Virus record (IMG/VR): IMGVR_UViG_3300025669_000004
Location: 1-47,285 of that record
Reading direction: 5' to 3' (one strand)
From: a virus
DNA: 47,285 nt
The position numbers were made by a program, and so were the translations under genes. The notes beneath the pieces are model-generated. The model ran no database searches, was not told where the DNA came from, and saw only the letters and a list, made by a program, of their open reading frames with translations. Below, one piece after another: positions 15,845-21,925 of the stretch. Positions within the stretch are counted from its first letter, which is position 1. Each line of letters starts with the position of its first letter.

Positions 15845-16327
15845 ATGATTACACAAAAAGAACTTAAATACATATTAGATTATGATAAAGATACTGGATT
15901 GTTTTATTGGAGAAATAGTTTTTCAAATCGTATAAAAATTGGAGAAATAGCTGGTAGTCTTAATATTAATGGATATATAAATATCAAAATAAATTCAAAA
16001 ATGTATAAAGCCCACAGATTAGCTTGGTTCTATACTTACGGACATTTTCCTAAATTGGAAATAGACCACATTAATAGAATAAGAAACGATAATCGTATTA
16101 AAAACCTAAGAGATGTAAGTCATTCTATAAATGTTAAAAATATAGAGTTGAGAAAAGATAATTCTTCAGGATATAGTGGAGTTCGTTGGTATGAAAGTCT
16201 AAATAAATGGAGAGCAAAAATAACTATAAATAAAAAACAATTACATTTAGGATATTTTAAAGACTTGAAAGGAGCTATAAAAGCCCGTAAAATGGCTGAA
16301 ATAAAGTATGGATATTTAACTAACTAA
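15845..16327 (+). CDS. HNH homing endonuclease with AP2-like DNA-binding domain
   Basis: A 160-aa, full-length member of the phage HNH-AP2 type. Residues about 55-90 hold the nuclease core (HRLAWFYTYGHFP, then DHINRIRNDNRIKNLR). From about residue 115 an AP2-like module follows (SGYSGVRWYESLNKWRAKI, LGYFKDLKGAIKAR). It starts directly at the previous stop and has no own leader, suggesting an inserted free-standing homing nuclease. A decayed relative that has lost its AP2 module is at 20371. These enzymes nick specific DNA and spread themselves; target unknown. Confidence 0.85.
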   Translation: MITQKELKYILDYDKDTGLFYWRNSFSNRIKIGEIAGSLNINGYINIKINSKMYKAHRLAWFYTYGHFPKLEIDHINRIRNDNRIKNLRDVSHSINVKNIELRKDNSSGYSGVRWYESLNKWRAKITINKKQLHLGYFKDLKGAIKARKMAEIKYGYLTN

Positions 16328-16347
16328 GAAAGGAGAAATATAAATAT

Positions 16348-16635
16348 ATGAAAAAAAGTTTAACAAATATGTTTTCAGAAAGTTTTGACGTAAAAGAACA
16401 AAAGCCTAAAAAAGAAAGTCATTGGTTTATGAGTACTGGATATAATGGAAATATTGTTTTTACATTGCCAATAAAAAAGGTAAAAGAAGAATTAAAGAAA
16501 TATAAAAATAAAGAACAAGTTGTCATAAAATTTCCAGTAGAGATACAAAACAAACTAGAAAGATTTAACGAGTTAGAACAAGACAATATACTTTTAAAAG
16601 ATGTTATAAGAAATTTAATGGATAGAGAAGATTAA
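16348..16635 (+). CDS. Hypothetical protein, paralogue A of a tandem pair
   Basis: A 95-aa protein. It aligns with the next gene: KSLTNMFSESF against KSLTSMFYNGF, IVFTLPIKKVKEELKKY against SCFEMPKKDFNDLKKLI, and KFPVEIQNKLERF against DFPKDIQDKLREY, each ending in a Leu/Ile-rich coiled-coil helix and an acidic tail. The 5' leader (an AAAGGAG sequence 19 nt before ATG) is identical in both copies. It is a small conserved phage domain of unknown function, probably dimeric through the C-terminal helix. Confidence 0.65.
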   Translation: MKKSLTNMFSESFDVKEQKPKKESHWFMSTGYNGNIVFTLPIKKVKEELKKYKNKEQVVIKFPVEIQNKLERFNELEQDNILLKDVIRNLMDRED

Positions 16636-16663
16636 TTAAATAATAAAGGAGAAATATAAATAT

Positions 16664-16945
16664 ATGAATAAAAAGAATTATTACTCAAATATAGATAAGA
16701 GTTTAACAAGTATGTTCTATAATGGATTTACTTCTGTTGGATTTGATAAAAATAGTTGTTTTGAAATGCCTAAGAAAGATTTTAATGATTTAAAGAAGTT
16801 AATTGCTAAAGACAAGATAAAAGAAATTTATATAGATTTTCCTAAAGATATACAAGATAAACTAAGAGAATATGATGGATTAAAAAAGAATATTATATTT
16901 TTAAGAAATATTATAGAACATTTAATAAAAGGAGAAGAAGATTAA
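16664..16945 (+). CDS. Hypothetical protein, paralogue B of a tandem pair
   Basis: A 93-aa protein duplicated from, or ancestral to, the upstream gene. It shares the KSLTxMF start motif, the DFPxDIQDKL segment and a C-terminal coiled-coil helix (FLRNIIEHLIKG). It has an extra nine-residue Asn/Tyr N-terminal extension. The leader is identical to that of its paralogue, so the duplication included the translation signal. Function unknown; divergence of the proteins with a conserved leader suggests both are expressed. Confidence 0.65.
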   Translation: MNKKNYYSNIDKSLTSMFYNGFTSVGFDKNSCFEMPKKDFNDLKKLIAKDKIKEIYIDFPKDIQDKLREYDGLKKNIIFLRNIIEHLIKGEED

Positions 16946-16966
16946 ATAATTAAAACAAAAATCAAA

Positions 16967-17542
16967 ATGAAAAAGACTAAATGGAAAACAAGTGAAGTAG
17001 GAGAAAAAGAACCTAAGAGATATTATACTAAGAAAATGAAACTTAAAAGAAAGAAAAAGGAGTGGGGAGTAATTGGAATGGTATTAGGATTAGCAGTAGT
17101 AATTATTGTCGGATATTCAAGTATTGATGAGTTAGAAATTGACCGAAATTTACGAGCCAAAGCTCAAAGTGGTATGTTATACCAAAAAGAACAGTTAAAA
17201 GCGACAGAGAGCCAAATATTAAGCGAGAGGGCTATGTTAGGAAAATTTGACCCAGTTAAAAAAGACATTATTGATGTAGCTCAAGAAAAAGGTTTTGAAG
17301 ATATAGGTTTATTATTCTATCTAGCTAAGTATGAAAGTGGATTTGACCCCTATGCTATCGGAATAAATAAACATAAATCAGGAGTAATTTCACTAGACCG
17401 AGGAACATTTCAAATAAATCATTTCTATCATCCTGCAATAAGTAATGAATGTGCCTTTAATACTAGGTGTGCTACAAATGAAACAATTAACATAATTAGG
17501 CGAGATGGAGGATGCCAAGCTTGGACAACCTGTCCTTATTAA
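16967..17542 (+). CDS. Membrane-anchored endolysin, lysozyme/transglycosylase-like
   Basis: The protein has 191 aa. A strongly basic N-terminus is followed by one membrane segment at residues 34-50 (VIGMVLGLAVVIIVGY), then a 60-residue linker. The catalytic domain follows (YLAKYESGFDPYAIG with the likely catalytic Glu at 123; SLDRGTFQINHFYHP; CAFNTRCATN). The domain matches lytic-transglycosylase-like endolysins. An uncleaved N-terminal anchor suggests a SAR-like or signal-anchor endolysin exported by the host and released at lysis. It lies in the middle region, far from the holin-like pair at 36279, which is unusual. Three Cys near the C-terminus could form disulfides after export. Confidence 0.7.
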   Translation: MKKTKWKTSEVGEKEPKRYYTKKMKLKRKKKEWGVIGMVLGLAVVIIVGYSSIDELEIDRNLRAKAQSGMLYQKEQLKATESQILSERAMLGKFDPVKKDIIDVAQEKGFEDIGLLFYLAKYESGFDPYAIGINKHKSGVISLDRGTFQINHFYHPAISNECAFNTRCATNETINIIRRDGGCQAWTTCPY

Positions 17543-17547
17543 AAAAT

Positions 17548-18069
17548 ATGGCAAAACATAAGAATAAAAATATGTCTAAAAATAAAAGAATGCAAATAGC
17601 TTTTGATTTAGATGAAAAAGACTATAAGAAAAATCACAAAAGTATTGTGAATGAGTTTAAATTTCAAAGATGGTTTGAGAAGTTTGGAAGATTATCAAAC
17701 TTTATCAATATAGAAAGAGAAATACAATTATTTCCAGCAGTTTCTACATTGAACAATGATAGAAAGGGAAGGATAATAGGAAAAATTGATTTTAAATTTA
17801 TCTATAAAAGTAAACGATATTTGTGTGAATGTAAATATTATAGGTTTGGTAATTCTGATTTTTGGGAATCATTAAAAATACTTGGGTATTGTAAATATTA
17901 TAACTGGCAAAACAATACAAAATATAAACCAGCCATAATGGTTGATGCTAATAATATTAAATTAGAACATTTTATGGTAGCAAATTTTCTTAAATTTAAA
18001 ATATTTGGAATTACAGAAAATGGAAATAATACTTATAAGGTTAAAGAAATGTTATGTTCAAATTTATAA
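17548..18069 (+). CDS. PD-(D/E)XK superfamily nuclease
   Basis: A 173-aa protein from ATG 17548, six nucleotides after the endolysin stop; the frame can be opened from an ATG at 17512 inside that gene, but this later ATG has the usual leader. The core shows RIIGKIDFKFIYKSKRYLCE followed by CKYY: an Asp in a beta turn and a Glu-x-Lys pair (ECK), the restriction-fold active site. The rest is basic and aromatic. Size and context allow a phage recombination, anti-restriction or host-DNA-degrading nuclease. The family is fairly clear; substrate is unknown. Confidence 0.6.
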   Translation: MAKHKNKNMSKNKRMQIAFDLDEKDYKKNHKSIVNEFKFQRWFEKFGRLSNFINIEREIQLFPAVSTLNNDRKGRIIGKIDFKFIYKSKRYLCECKYYRFGNSDFWESLKILGYCKYYNWQNNTKYKPAIMVDANNIKLEHFMVANFLKFKIFGITENGNNTYKVKEMLCSNL

Positions 18070-18092
18070 ATTAAAAGAAAGGGTTAAATTAT

Positions 18093-18218
18093 ATGGGCAA
18101 AGTAGTATATAATATAGATAAATTATCTCTAGGCTCAGATGATAATGTTGATACAATCGATATGGTTTATAAGATAAATGAAATAATTGATATTTTAAAT
18201 TCAAAAATTAAACAATAA
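18093..18218 (+). CDS. Small hypothetical protein
   Basis: A 41-aa acidic, helical protein (MGKVVYNIDKLSLGSDD start). A GGG-containing leader lies about 10 nt upstream. It ends 4 nt before the out-of-frame ATG of the HNH remnant. No family is recognised. Confidence 0.45.
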   Translation: MGKVVYNIDKLSLGSDDNVDTIDMVYKINEIIDILNSKIKQ

Positions 18219-18224
18219 ATATAT

Positions 18225-18356
18225 GAGAGAAATAAAAGTGTAACATTTTCAGAATATCCAGAATTTAGATTTAATATTAATAATGGCATAACTTTATGTA
18301 AAAAATGCCATAAGGAGACAAATAATTATGGATTCACAAAGAGAAATAAAGTTTAG
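18225..18356 (+). pseudogene. Remnant of an HNH endonuclease (C-terminal part)
   Basis: This 43-codon open frame has no start codon. It reads [20 protein letters not shown] then CHKETNNYG, the typical end of phage HNH endonucleases ([10 protein letters not shown]). The leader and ATG at 18223 (AAATATATG) are present but in a different frame, giving only six codons (MREIKV-stop). The frame is thus shifted and truncated relative to its own start, and its end overlaps the YopX-like gene. Most of the nuclease (N-terminal and His-Asn core) is missing. I read it as a decayed mobile gene. Confidence 0.5.
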
Positions 18357-18582
18357 ATTAAGACAAAATAATAAAATTGTAGGTTATGAAAAGTTTACCT
18401 ATATTGCAACTCAAGAGAAATGGTGTTGGTTGTATGCTCCAACAGAAAAAGGACTTTGGGATGAAGAGTATATTAATCATAATGCAAAAGACCAATATAC
18501 AGGATTTAAGGATAAGAATGGAGTAGAGATTTATGGGGGAAATATTATAAAACATAAATACGCTATGAAAACTTTTTGCTAA
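18328..18582 (+). CDS. YopX-family protein, C-terminally shortened
   Basis: The protein has 84 aa. [19 protein letters not shown] at the N-terminus, then [20 protein letters not shown], are the two hallmark segments of YopX, a small phage protein of unknown function. YopX proteins are usually about 120-140 aa and continue with a beta-rich domain after the GGNIIK motif; here the frame stops 9 codons later. An AAGGAG lies 12 nt upstream of the ATG. The truncation abuts a terminator-like hairpin and a duplicated gene fragment, so a deletion is likely. It may be non-functional. Confidence 0.7.
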   Translation: MDSQREIKFRLRQNNKIVGYEKFTYIATQEKWCWLYAPTEKGLWDEEYINHNAKDQYTGFKDKNGVEIYGGNIIKHKYAMKTFC

Positions 18583-18585
18583 GTA

Positions 18586-18660
18586 TACTTTACAAAAAGT
18601 TAAACTATTTGTAAAGTACATACAATAAATTAATTATTTTTTTGTTATTCTTTGTTATTT
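18586..18660 (+). terminator. Hairpin followed by T-rich tract
   Basis: TACTTTACAAA (18586-18596) and TTTGTAAAGTA (18608-18618) form a perfect 11-bp stem, followed within 25 nt by a run of seven T and further T-rich DNA. This is a probable terminator after the YopX gene, although the T-tract is not immediately adjacent. A second hairpin follows at 18693. Confidence 0.5.
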
Positions 18661-18692
18661 TAAACATCTGTTAATCTAAGTTTAATATTAAT

Positions 18693-18728
18693 TTGAAAGT
18701 GTTTTCAAATTTTTGAAACTACTTTCAG
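18693..18728. other. Long imperfect hairpin in intergenic scar
   Basis: TTGAAAGTGTTTTCAA (18693-18708) pairs with TTGAAACTACTTTCAG (18713-18728), 16 pairs with one mismatch and a 4-nt loop. It lies between the YopX terminator and the duplicated gene fragment at 18743. It could be a bidirectional terminator or a recombination remnant. Together, 18583-18906 holds no convincing gene. Confidence 0.5.
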
Positions 18729-18742
18729 TTAAAGAGCAATGT

Positions 18743-18816
18743 AATAATAATAGAAATAGTGTATGGTCTAGTGGTAGTAATAAAAGTAATTGGAATAGTG
18801 AATTTAAAGATTTAAT
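18743..18816 (+). repeat. 74-bp direct repeat, copy 1 (gene fragment)
   Basis: This segment is identical to 19260-19333, the 3' part of the gene at 19098. Here it has no upstream half and no start codon, and the frame stops soon after (ATCAATAAATAA). It is a duplicated or left-over gene end, marking a past recombination between this site and the downstream gene. Confidence 0.9.
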
Positions 18817-18906
18817 CAATAAATAATAAGATATAAGACCCTTTACTTTAAAGGAGGTTTATATATAAGAGAATATAAGAGATTTATTAACCTAAATAAT
18901 AATAAA

Positions 18907-19017
18907 ATGAAACATAAAAACAAGATAATAAAGATATATAAGAAAAGAGAAATCGCCTATAAAACATTACTTGAATGTGATATAGCAATAGATAATTTAT
19001 TAAAGGAACTTAAATAA
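18907..19017 (+). CDS. Very small basic protein
   Basis: A 36-aa frame (MKHKNKIIKIYKKREIAYK start) with an amphipathic C-terminal helix (IAIDNLLKEL). An AAAGGAGGT sequence lies far upstream at 18850. The protein is highly basic at the N-terminus, consistent with nucleic-acid binding. It is short enough to be chance, but it fits the dense small-gene pattern. Confidence 0.35.
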   Translation: MKHKNKIIKIYKKREIAYKTLLECDIAIDNLLKELK

Positions 19018-19035
19018 CCCCTATAACATAATAAA

Positions 19036-19070
19036 CGTGAATAAATACTAAAAAACGATACTTGTTCACG
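19036..19070 (+). promoter_or_regulatory. Hairpin upstream of small gene
   Basis: CGTGAATAA (19036-19044) pairs with TTGTTCACG (19062-19070), nine pairs with one G-U, around a 17-nt loop. It is 27 nt before ATG 19098 and may terminate the preceding unit or control this gene. Confidence 0.4.
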
Positions 19071-19097
19071 CTTATATCTTATTTAATCAATAAATAT

Positions 19098-19355
19098 ATG
19101 AATGAACATTTAATAAAAAGAGTTAAAACATTATTTGATTCTCTTGGACCAGTATTTTCAAGCGACCCAGATACAGACTTAGCATATAAAATATTAAGAA
19201 CTAGTGGTTTTACATCAAAACAAAGTATAGACACATTAACTGGAGAAAGAGTTTATAGAAATAATAATAGAAATAGTGTATGGTCTAGTGGTAGTAATAA
19301 AAGTAATTGGAATAGTGAATTTAAAGATTTAATAGATAATACTCATAAAGAATAA
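19098..19355 (+). CDS. Hypothetical protein with duplicated 3' end
   Basis: An 85-aa protein; ATG 19098 in AATAAATATATG context is chosen over an earlier in-frame TTG at 19062 that lies in the hairpin. It reads MNEHLIKRVKTLFDSLGPVF, followed by a Ser/Asn-rich C-terminus (VWSSGSNKSNWNSEF). Bases 19260-19333 are duplicated exactly at 18743-18816. The next gene starts 4 nt later. No family is recognised. Confidence 0.6.
   Translation: MNEHLIKRVKTLFDSLGPVFSSDPDTDLAYKILRTSGFTSKQSIDTLTGERVYRNNNRNSVWSSGSNKSNWNSEFKDLIDNTHKE
19260..19333 (+). repeat. 74-bp direct repeat, copy 2 (in intact gene)
   Basis: Identical to 18743-18816. This copy encodes the Ser/Asn-rich C-terminal part of the gene at 19098. 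The perfect identity over 74 bp, 517 bp apart, indicates a recent duplication or an unfinished deletion event. Confidence 0.9.
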
Positions 19356-19359
19356 ATAT

Positions 19360-19692
19360 ATGAATAAATACAAAATAACAAAAAAAGCTACAAGACCAGC
19401 AGGAGATGATGATAGATGTTTTTATTGTAATAAGAAGATAGGAGATTATCATAAAAAAGATTGTGTTCTTATAAGTAAAAAAGCAAAAGTTATTGCTACA
19501 ATAGAATATGAAGTAGATGTGCCTTTTACTTGGAAAAAACACGACATAGAATTTAATAGAAATGACGGAACTTGGTGTGCTAGTAATATTATAAATGAAT
19601 TAAAGGAACTAGATAAAAAAGAAGGTTGTCTATGTCAATATATAGAATATGAATGTATTGATGATAAGGGAAAATCATTTTTAGATGAATAA
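19360..19692 (+). CDS. Zinc-binding hypothetical protein
   Basis: The protein has 110 aa. An N-terminal CFYCNKKIGDYHKKDC motif (Cys20, Cys23, His31, Cys35) is a clear zinc-finger pattern, followed by a beta-rich body (KVIATIEYEVDVPFTWKKHD) and a Cys pair (CLCQ). Similar small phage proteins beginning with a Cx2C-His-Cys finger are known but have no assigned role. ATG has the common AAATATATG context; the next gene overlaps its stop. Confidence 0.65.
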   Translation: MNKYKITKKATRPAGDDDRCFYCNKKIGDYHKKDCVLISKKAKVIATIEYEVDVPFTWKKHDIEFNRNDGTWCASNIINELKELDKKEGCLCQYIEYECIDDKGKSFLDE

Positions 19693-19876
19693 TAAGAGTA
19701 TGCCATTATTATATTCATTTAAAACTTTATTTAAAAAGAAAGAATATAACTATTGGCGGAGCGATTGTTGCGATGCCCCTGTAATAAGTATAGACGATAG
19801 TTTTAGAGTTACTTGTGTAAAATGTGGAAAGGATAGTACTTCTCAACATAATATAGTTCCTTATAAACTAAGATAA
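19685..19876 (+). CDS. Small zinc-ribbon protein
   Basis: A 63-aa protein overlapping the previous stop by 8 nt. DCCDAPV and CVKCGKD form two Cys pairs about 16 residues apart, the layout of many phage and host ribbon proteins beginning with W-x-SDCC. Function is not known; RNA or DNA binding is likely. Confidence 0.6.
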   Translation: MNNKSMPLLYSFKTLFKKKEYNYWRSDCCDAPVISIDDSFRVTCVKCGKDSTSQHNIVPYKLR

Positions 19877-19880
19877 ATAT

Positions 19881-20018
19881 ATGTTTAGACAAATATGGTG
19901 CTGGATCAAGCGAGGACATAACTATCACAAAGATAATAAGTTGATGCCCAAGTATATTTACTGTTTCTATTGTGGATATAGGAGAAAATATAGAGGAAAG
20001 ACAATAGAAGAAGAATAA
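19881..20018 (+). CDS. Small basic zinc-knuckle-like protein
   Basis: A 45-aa, very basic protein (MFRQIWCWIKRGHNYHK start) with CFYCGYRRKYRGK near the C-terminus. It has one Cys pair plus His residues, so it may bind one zinc. The AAATATATG leader is present and it follows the previous gene by 4 nt. It is one of a run of three small Cys-rich genes. Confidence 0.5.
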   Translation: MFRQIWCWIKRGHNYHKDNKLMPKYIYCFYCGYRRKYRGKTIEEE

Positions 20019-20034
20019 ATAATAAAATAATCCT

Positions 20035-20286
20035 ATGCTGTCTAGGAAGAATCAAGTGACAAAGAAAGTTTATAAAGTTTTGATATTTCCATATCCTTAT
20101 GAGGTTATGATAAAAGCAGTAGATAAGGTAACTGCCAAACAAGAAGCAGTTGGTAGATTAGAAATCAAAGCAAATGACATTTATAAAATAACAGCATCAA
20201 CACAAGCATCTAAGGCATTAAGGGCTTGTAGTTGTGCTAATGAAAGGTTAGCTACTAGGAGACTAATTGAGAAGGGATATATATAG
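20035..20286 (+). CDS. Hypothetical protein
   Basis: An 83-aa protein (MLSRKNQVTKKVYKVLIFPY start), basic, with an alternating beta/alpha pattern (EVMIKAVDKVTAKQEAVGRL). The arrangement recalls small phage proteins with a single-strand-binding-like or DUF-type fold, but no name can be given. It is the last gene before the terminator at 20330. Confidence 0.5.
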   Translation: MLSRKNQVTKKVYKVLIFPYPYEVMIKAVDKVTAKQEAVGRLEIKANDIYKITASTQASKALRACSCANERLATRRLIEKGYI

Positions 20287-20319
20287 GACTTATCCTCTTT
20301 TTTGATTGAGAGGTACTTA

Positions 20320-20328
20320 TGGTATAAT
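20320..20328 (+). promoter_or_regulatory. Extended -10 promoter element
   Basis: TG-G-TATAAT (20320-20328) is a perfect extended -10. A weak -35-like TTTGAT lies at 20301-20306. The predicted start, about 20335, falls in the hairpin 20330-20351, so the RNA would begin inside it and read into the HNH gene at 20371. Confidence 0.45.
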
Positions 20329-20329
20329 G

Positions 20330-20356
20330 AATAGTGTAAGGATACACTATTTTTTA
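20330..20356 (+). terminator. Intrinsic terminator
   Basis: AATAGTGTA (20330-20338), loop AGGA, TACACTATT (20343-20351) and a T-run to about 20355: a strong nine-pair hairpin with U-tract. It ends the small-gene operon before the HNH gene. Confidence 0.75.
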
Positions 20357-20370
20357 TTTACAAAATATGT

Positions 20371-20790
20371 ATGTTAACGCAAAAGAAATTAAAGAATTTA
20401 CTGTCTTATGATAAGGGAACAGGTTTTTTTGTATGGAAAAAGTTTATGGGTGGAATTGCTTATAGAGGTAAAATAGCTGGTGGTTATGATAAAAGAGGGT
20501 ATATTCAAATTAAAATAAATAAAAAGATGTATCCATCACATAGATTAGCTTGGCTCTATGAATATGGAGAATTTCCAAAACAAAATATAGACCACATAAA
20601 TAGAAACAAAGAAGATAATCGTATTTGTAATTTGAAAGAAGTAAGTCATATGGAAAATATGAATAATTGTTCAGGATATAATAAATCTAATTATGGGAAA
20701 CTTGGAACTTTTAGACAAAATGAAAGGTCTAAATTTAGAAAAAATATTGAACAAAGAGAAGATTGGAAATTAAAATTAGGAATTAGCTGA
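20371..20790 (+). CDS. HNH endonuclease, AP2 domain lost or degenerate
   Basis: A 139-aa relative of the HNH-AP2 protein at 15845, sharing the HRLAWLYEYGEFP core, the following DHINRNKEDNRICNLKEVSH stretch, and the opening LTQKKLKNLLSYDKGTGFF. The intact copy goes on to an AP2-like domain (GVRWYESLNKW); here the chain after NCSGYNKSN becomes a short basic, unrelated tail and ends in TGA. The nuclease core appears intact but DNA targeting is probably altered. It sits alone after a terminator, as expected for a free-standing homing gene. Confidence 0.75.
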   Translation: MLTQKKLKNLLSYDKGTGFFVWKKFMGGIAYRGKIAGGYDKRGYIQIKINKKMYPSHRLAWLYEYGEFPKQNIDHINRNKEDNRICNLKEVSHMENMNNCSGYNKSNYGKLGTFRQNERSKFRKNIEQREDWKLKLGIS

Positions 20791-20797
20791 TATGTAA

Positions 20798-20926
20798 ATG
20801 AATTATAAAGACATACATAGAATATTAGATAGAATGGAGATGACTAGAATCGCCAGAGAAGATAAGATATGTCAGGAAAATAGTAGAATATATAAAGAAC
20901 AAATGCATTTTTACAATATATGGTAA
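20798..20926 (+). CDS. Small hypothetical helical protein
   Basis: A 42-aa protein (MNYKDIHRILDRMEMTRIAR start), charged and helical. It begins 7 nt after the HNH stop and ends 16 nt before the structured RNA element. Function unknown. Confidence 0.4.
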   Translation: MNYKDIHRILDRMEMTRIAREDKICQENSRIYKEQMHFYNIW

Positions 20927-20942
20927 TTTGTTATCAACATAA

Positions 20943-21097
20943 TTAGTTTTCAGTTGCAAATTAAGGAAGATGTTAGTTATATTTTCACGCAACAGATATA
21001 TAACAACTATTCTTTACTCAGAGCTAAATTATTACCACTTTAAACATCTAGCGCTTCGGCTAACTAGATAAAGGTAATAATTGTAGCTGAAAGTTAA
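20943..21097 (+). ncRNA. Structured RNA motif, copy 1 of 3
   Basis: Closing helix: TTAGTTTTCAGTTG (20943-20956) with TAGCTGAAAGTTAA (21084-21097), 14 of 14 pairs counting G-U. Inside: an upstream hairpin (20972-20982 with 20998-21007) whose loop contains ACGCAACAG (20987-20995), and a downstream hairpin ATTATTACC/GGTAATAAT (21028-21036, 21073-21081) with a nested ATCTAG/CTAGAT stem, ending 2 nt before the closing strand. The same plan recurs at 27178 and 38244. It lies before small genes leading to the terminase. Confidence 0.6.
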
Positions 21098-21145
21098 CTA
21101 TCAAATATATGGATAATAAGTATTGGATTTATTCTAATGGAGATT

Positions 21146-21301
21146 ATGTCTAAAATAATAATATTAAATAGAGAAAAGGCTGAGATAATCCGAAAAGATT
21201 GTCATATTCCATACGAAGAAGAAAATGGTAAGTATGTTTTTGAATATACCATAAGTTTAGGAAAGATTTTAAAAGATTTAAGAGATGAATCTGCAAACTA
21301 G
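21146..21301 (+). CDS. Small hypothetical protein
   Basis: A 51-aa protein (MSKIIILNREKAEIIRKDCH start). A 14-codon frame (21109-21153, MDNKYWIYSNG start) with the common leader overlaps its start and may couple its translation to the RNA element upstream. Acidic centre (PYEEENGKYVFEYTI) and helical end. Not assigned. Confidence 0.45.
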   Translation: MSKIIILNREKAEIIRKDCHIPYEEENGKYVFEYTISLGKILKDLRDESAN

Positions 21302-21410
21302 ATTAAATCGCATAAAGGTATGGATATGGTGGGTTTTACATAAATCGGCTAAAAGTAGGGAAAAGTTAAGCGATAGGAGACGATATAAGAAGAGTATAGG
21401 AAAGAGATGA
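21285..21410 (+). CDS. Small basic protein
   Basis: A 41-aa, very basic protein (MNLQTRLNRIKVWIWWVLHK start, then RRRYKK), overlapping the previous gene by 17 nt. It may be a small nucleic-acid-binding or membrane-associated peptide. It ends in TGA, one of the few TGA stops in the genome. Tentative. Confidence 0.35.
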   Translation: MNLQTRLNRIKVWIWWVLHKSAKSREKLSDRRRYKKSIGKR

Positions 21411-21437
21411 CCTAACACTCATAGAATAAATAATAAT

Positions 21438-21563
21438 ATGAACATAGAAGATATTAAAATAGATAAGGGAGAAGAATTTACTACTAAAGATTTTAAATTT
21501 ACAATTAGAACATATCTTGAACCATTTTATTATAGTATAGGAGATGGGGAGGAAATCAAATGA
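21438..21563 (+). CDS. Small acidic protein before small terminase
   Basis: A 41-aa protein (MNIEDIKIDKGEEFTTKDFK start). Its opening MNIxDIKIDK is shared with the next gene (MNINDIKIDK), so one may be a partial duplication of the other's start. It ends ATGA, with the next ATG overlapping. A GGGGAGG sequence precedes that ATG. Function unknown. Confidence 0.5.
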   Translation: MNIEDIKIDKGEEFTTKDFKFTIRTYLEPFYYSIGDGEEIK

Positions 21564-21925
21564 ATATAAATGATATTAAAATAGATAAGACCACAGAAGT
21601 TAAAGAAAGTAAAGTAGTAGAACCAACAAAGGATAGTAAAAAGATAGAAAGAGATAAGAAGGGAAGATTAAAGAAAGGTTCTATTTTAAACCCTACTGGT
21701 AAAGGTGGAGATGGTATTAGTTTACTAGCCGATATAAAGAAGAAATTGTTAGAAGTAAAGAATGATGAACCTAATAAATATAAAGAACTAATAGATTACT
21801 ACTGGAAGAATGAGAAGACTAGAGATTTACTTATAAAGATGATAGATGGTTTACCTAAACAGAAAATAGATTTAAAAGCTAAAGTAGAAACTTATGATTG
21901 GGGAGAATACAAAGATAATTTATAG
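21560..21925 (+). CDS. terS-like: Candidate terminase small subunit
   Basis: A 121-aa protein immediately before, and overlapping by 32 nt, the large terminase. It starts with an acidic tail, then KGRLKKGSILNPTGKGG, the GRxKKGxxxNPxG motif of a family often found at this position, and then helices. The overlap and the motif support a DNA-recognition subunit, but I cannot confirm the fold from sequence. Start ATG overlaps the previous TGA and has a good GGGGAGG site 8 nt upstream. Confidence 0.6.
   Translation: MNINDIKIDKTTEVKESKVVEPTKDSKKIERDKKGRLKKGSILNPTGKGGDGISLLADIKKKLLEVKNDEPNKYKELIDYYWKNEKTRDLLIKMIDGLPKQKIDLKAKVETYDWGEYKDNL

Noticed and set aside
20371-20790. Frameshift restoring the AP2 domain of the second HNH gene
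   Set aside because: The other frames of the 3' end do not give an AP2-like sequence, so simple frameshift repair does not explain the loss.
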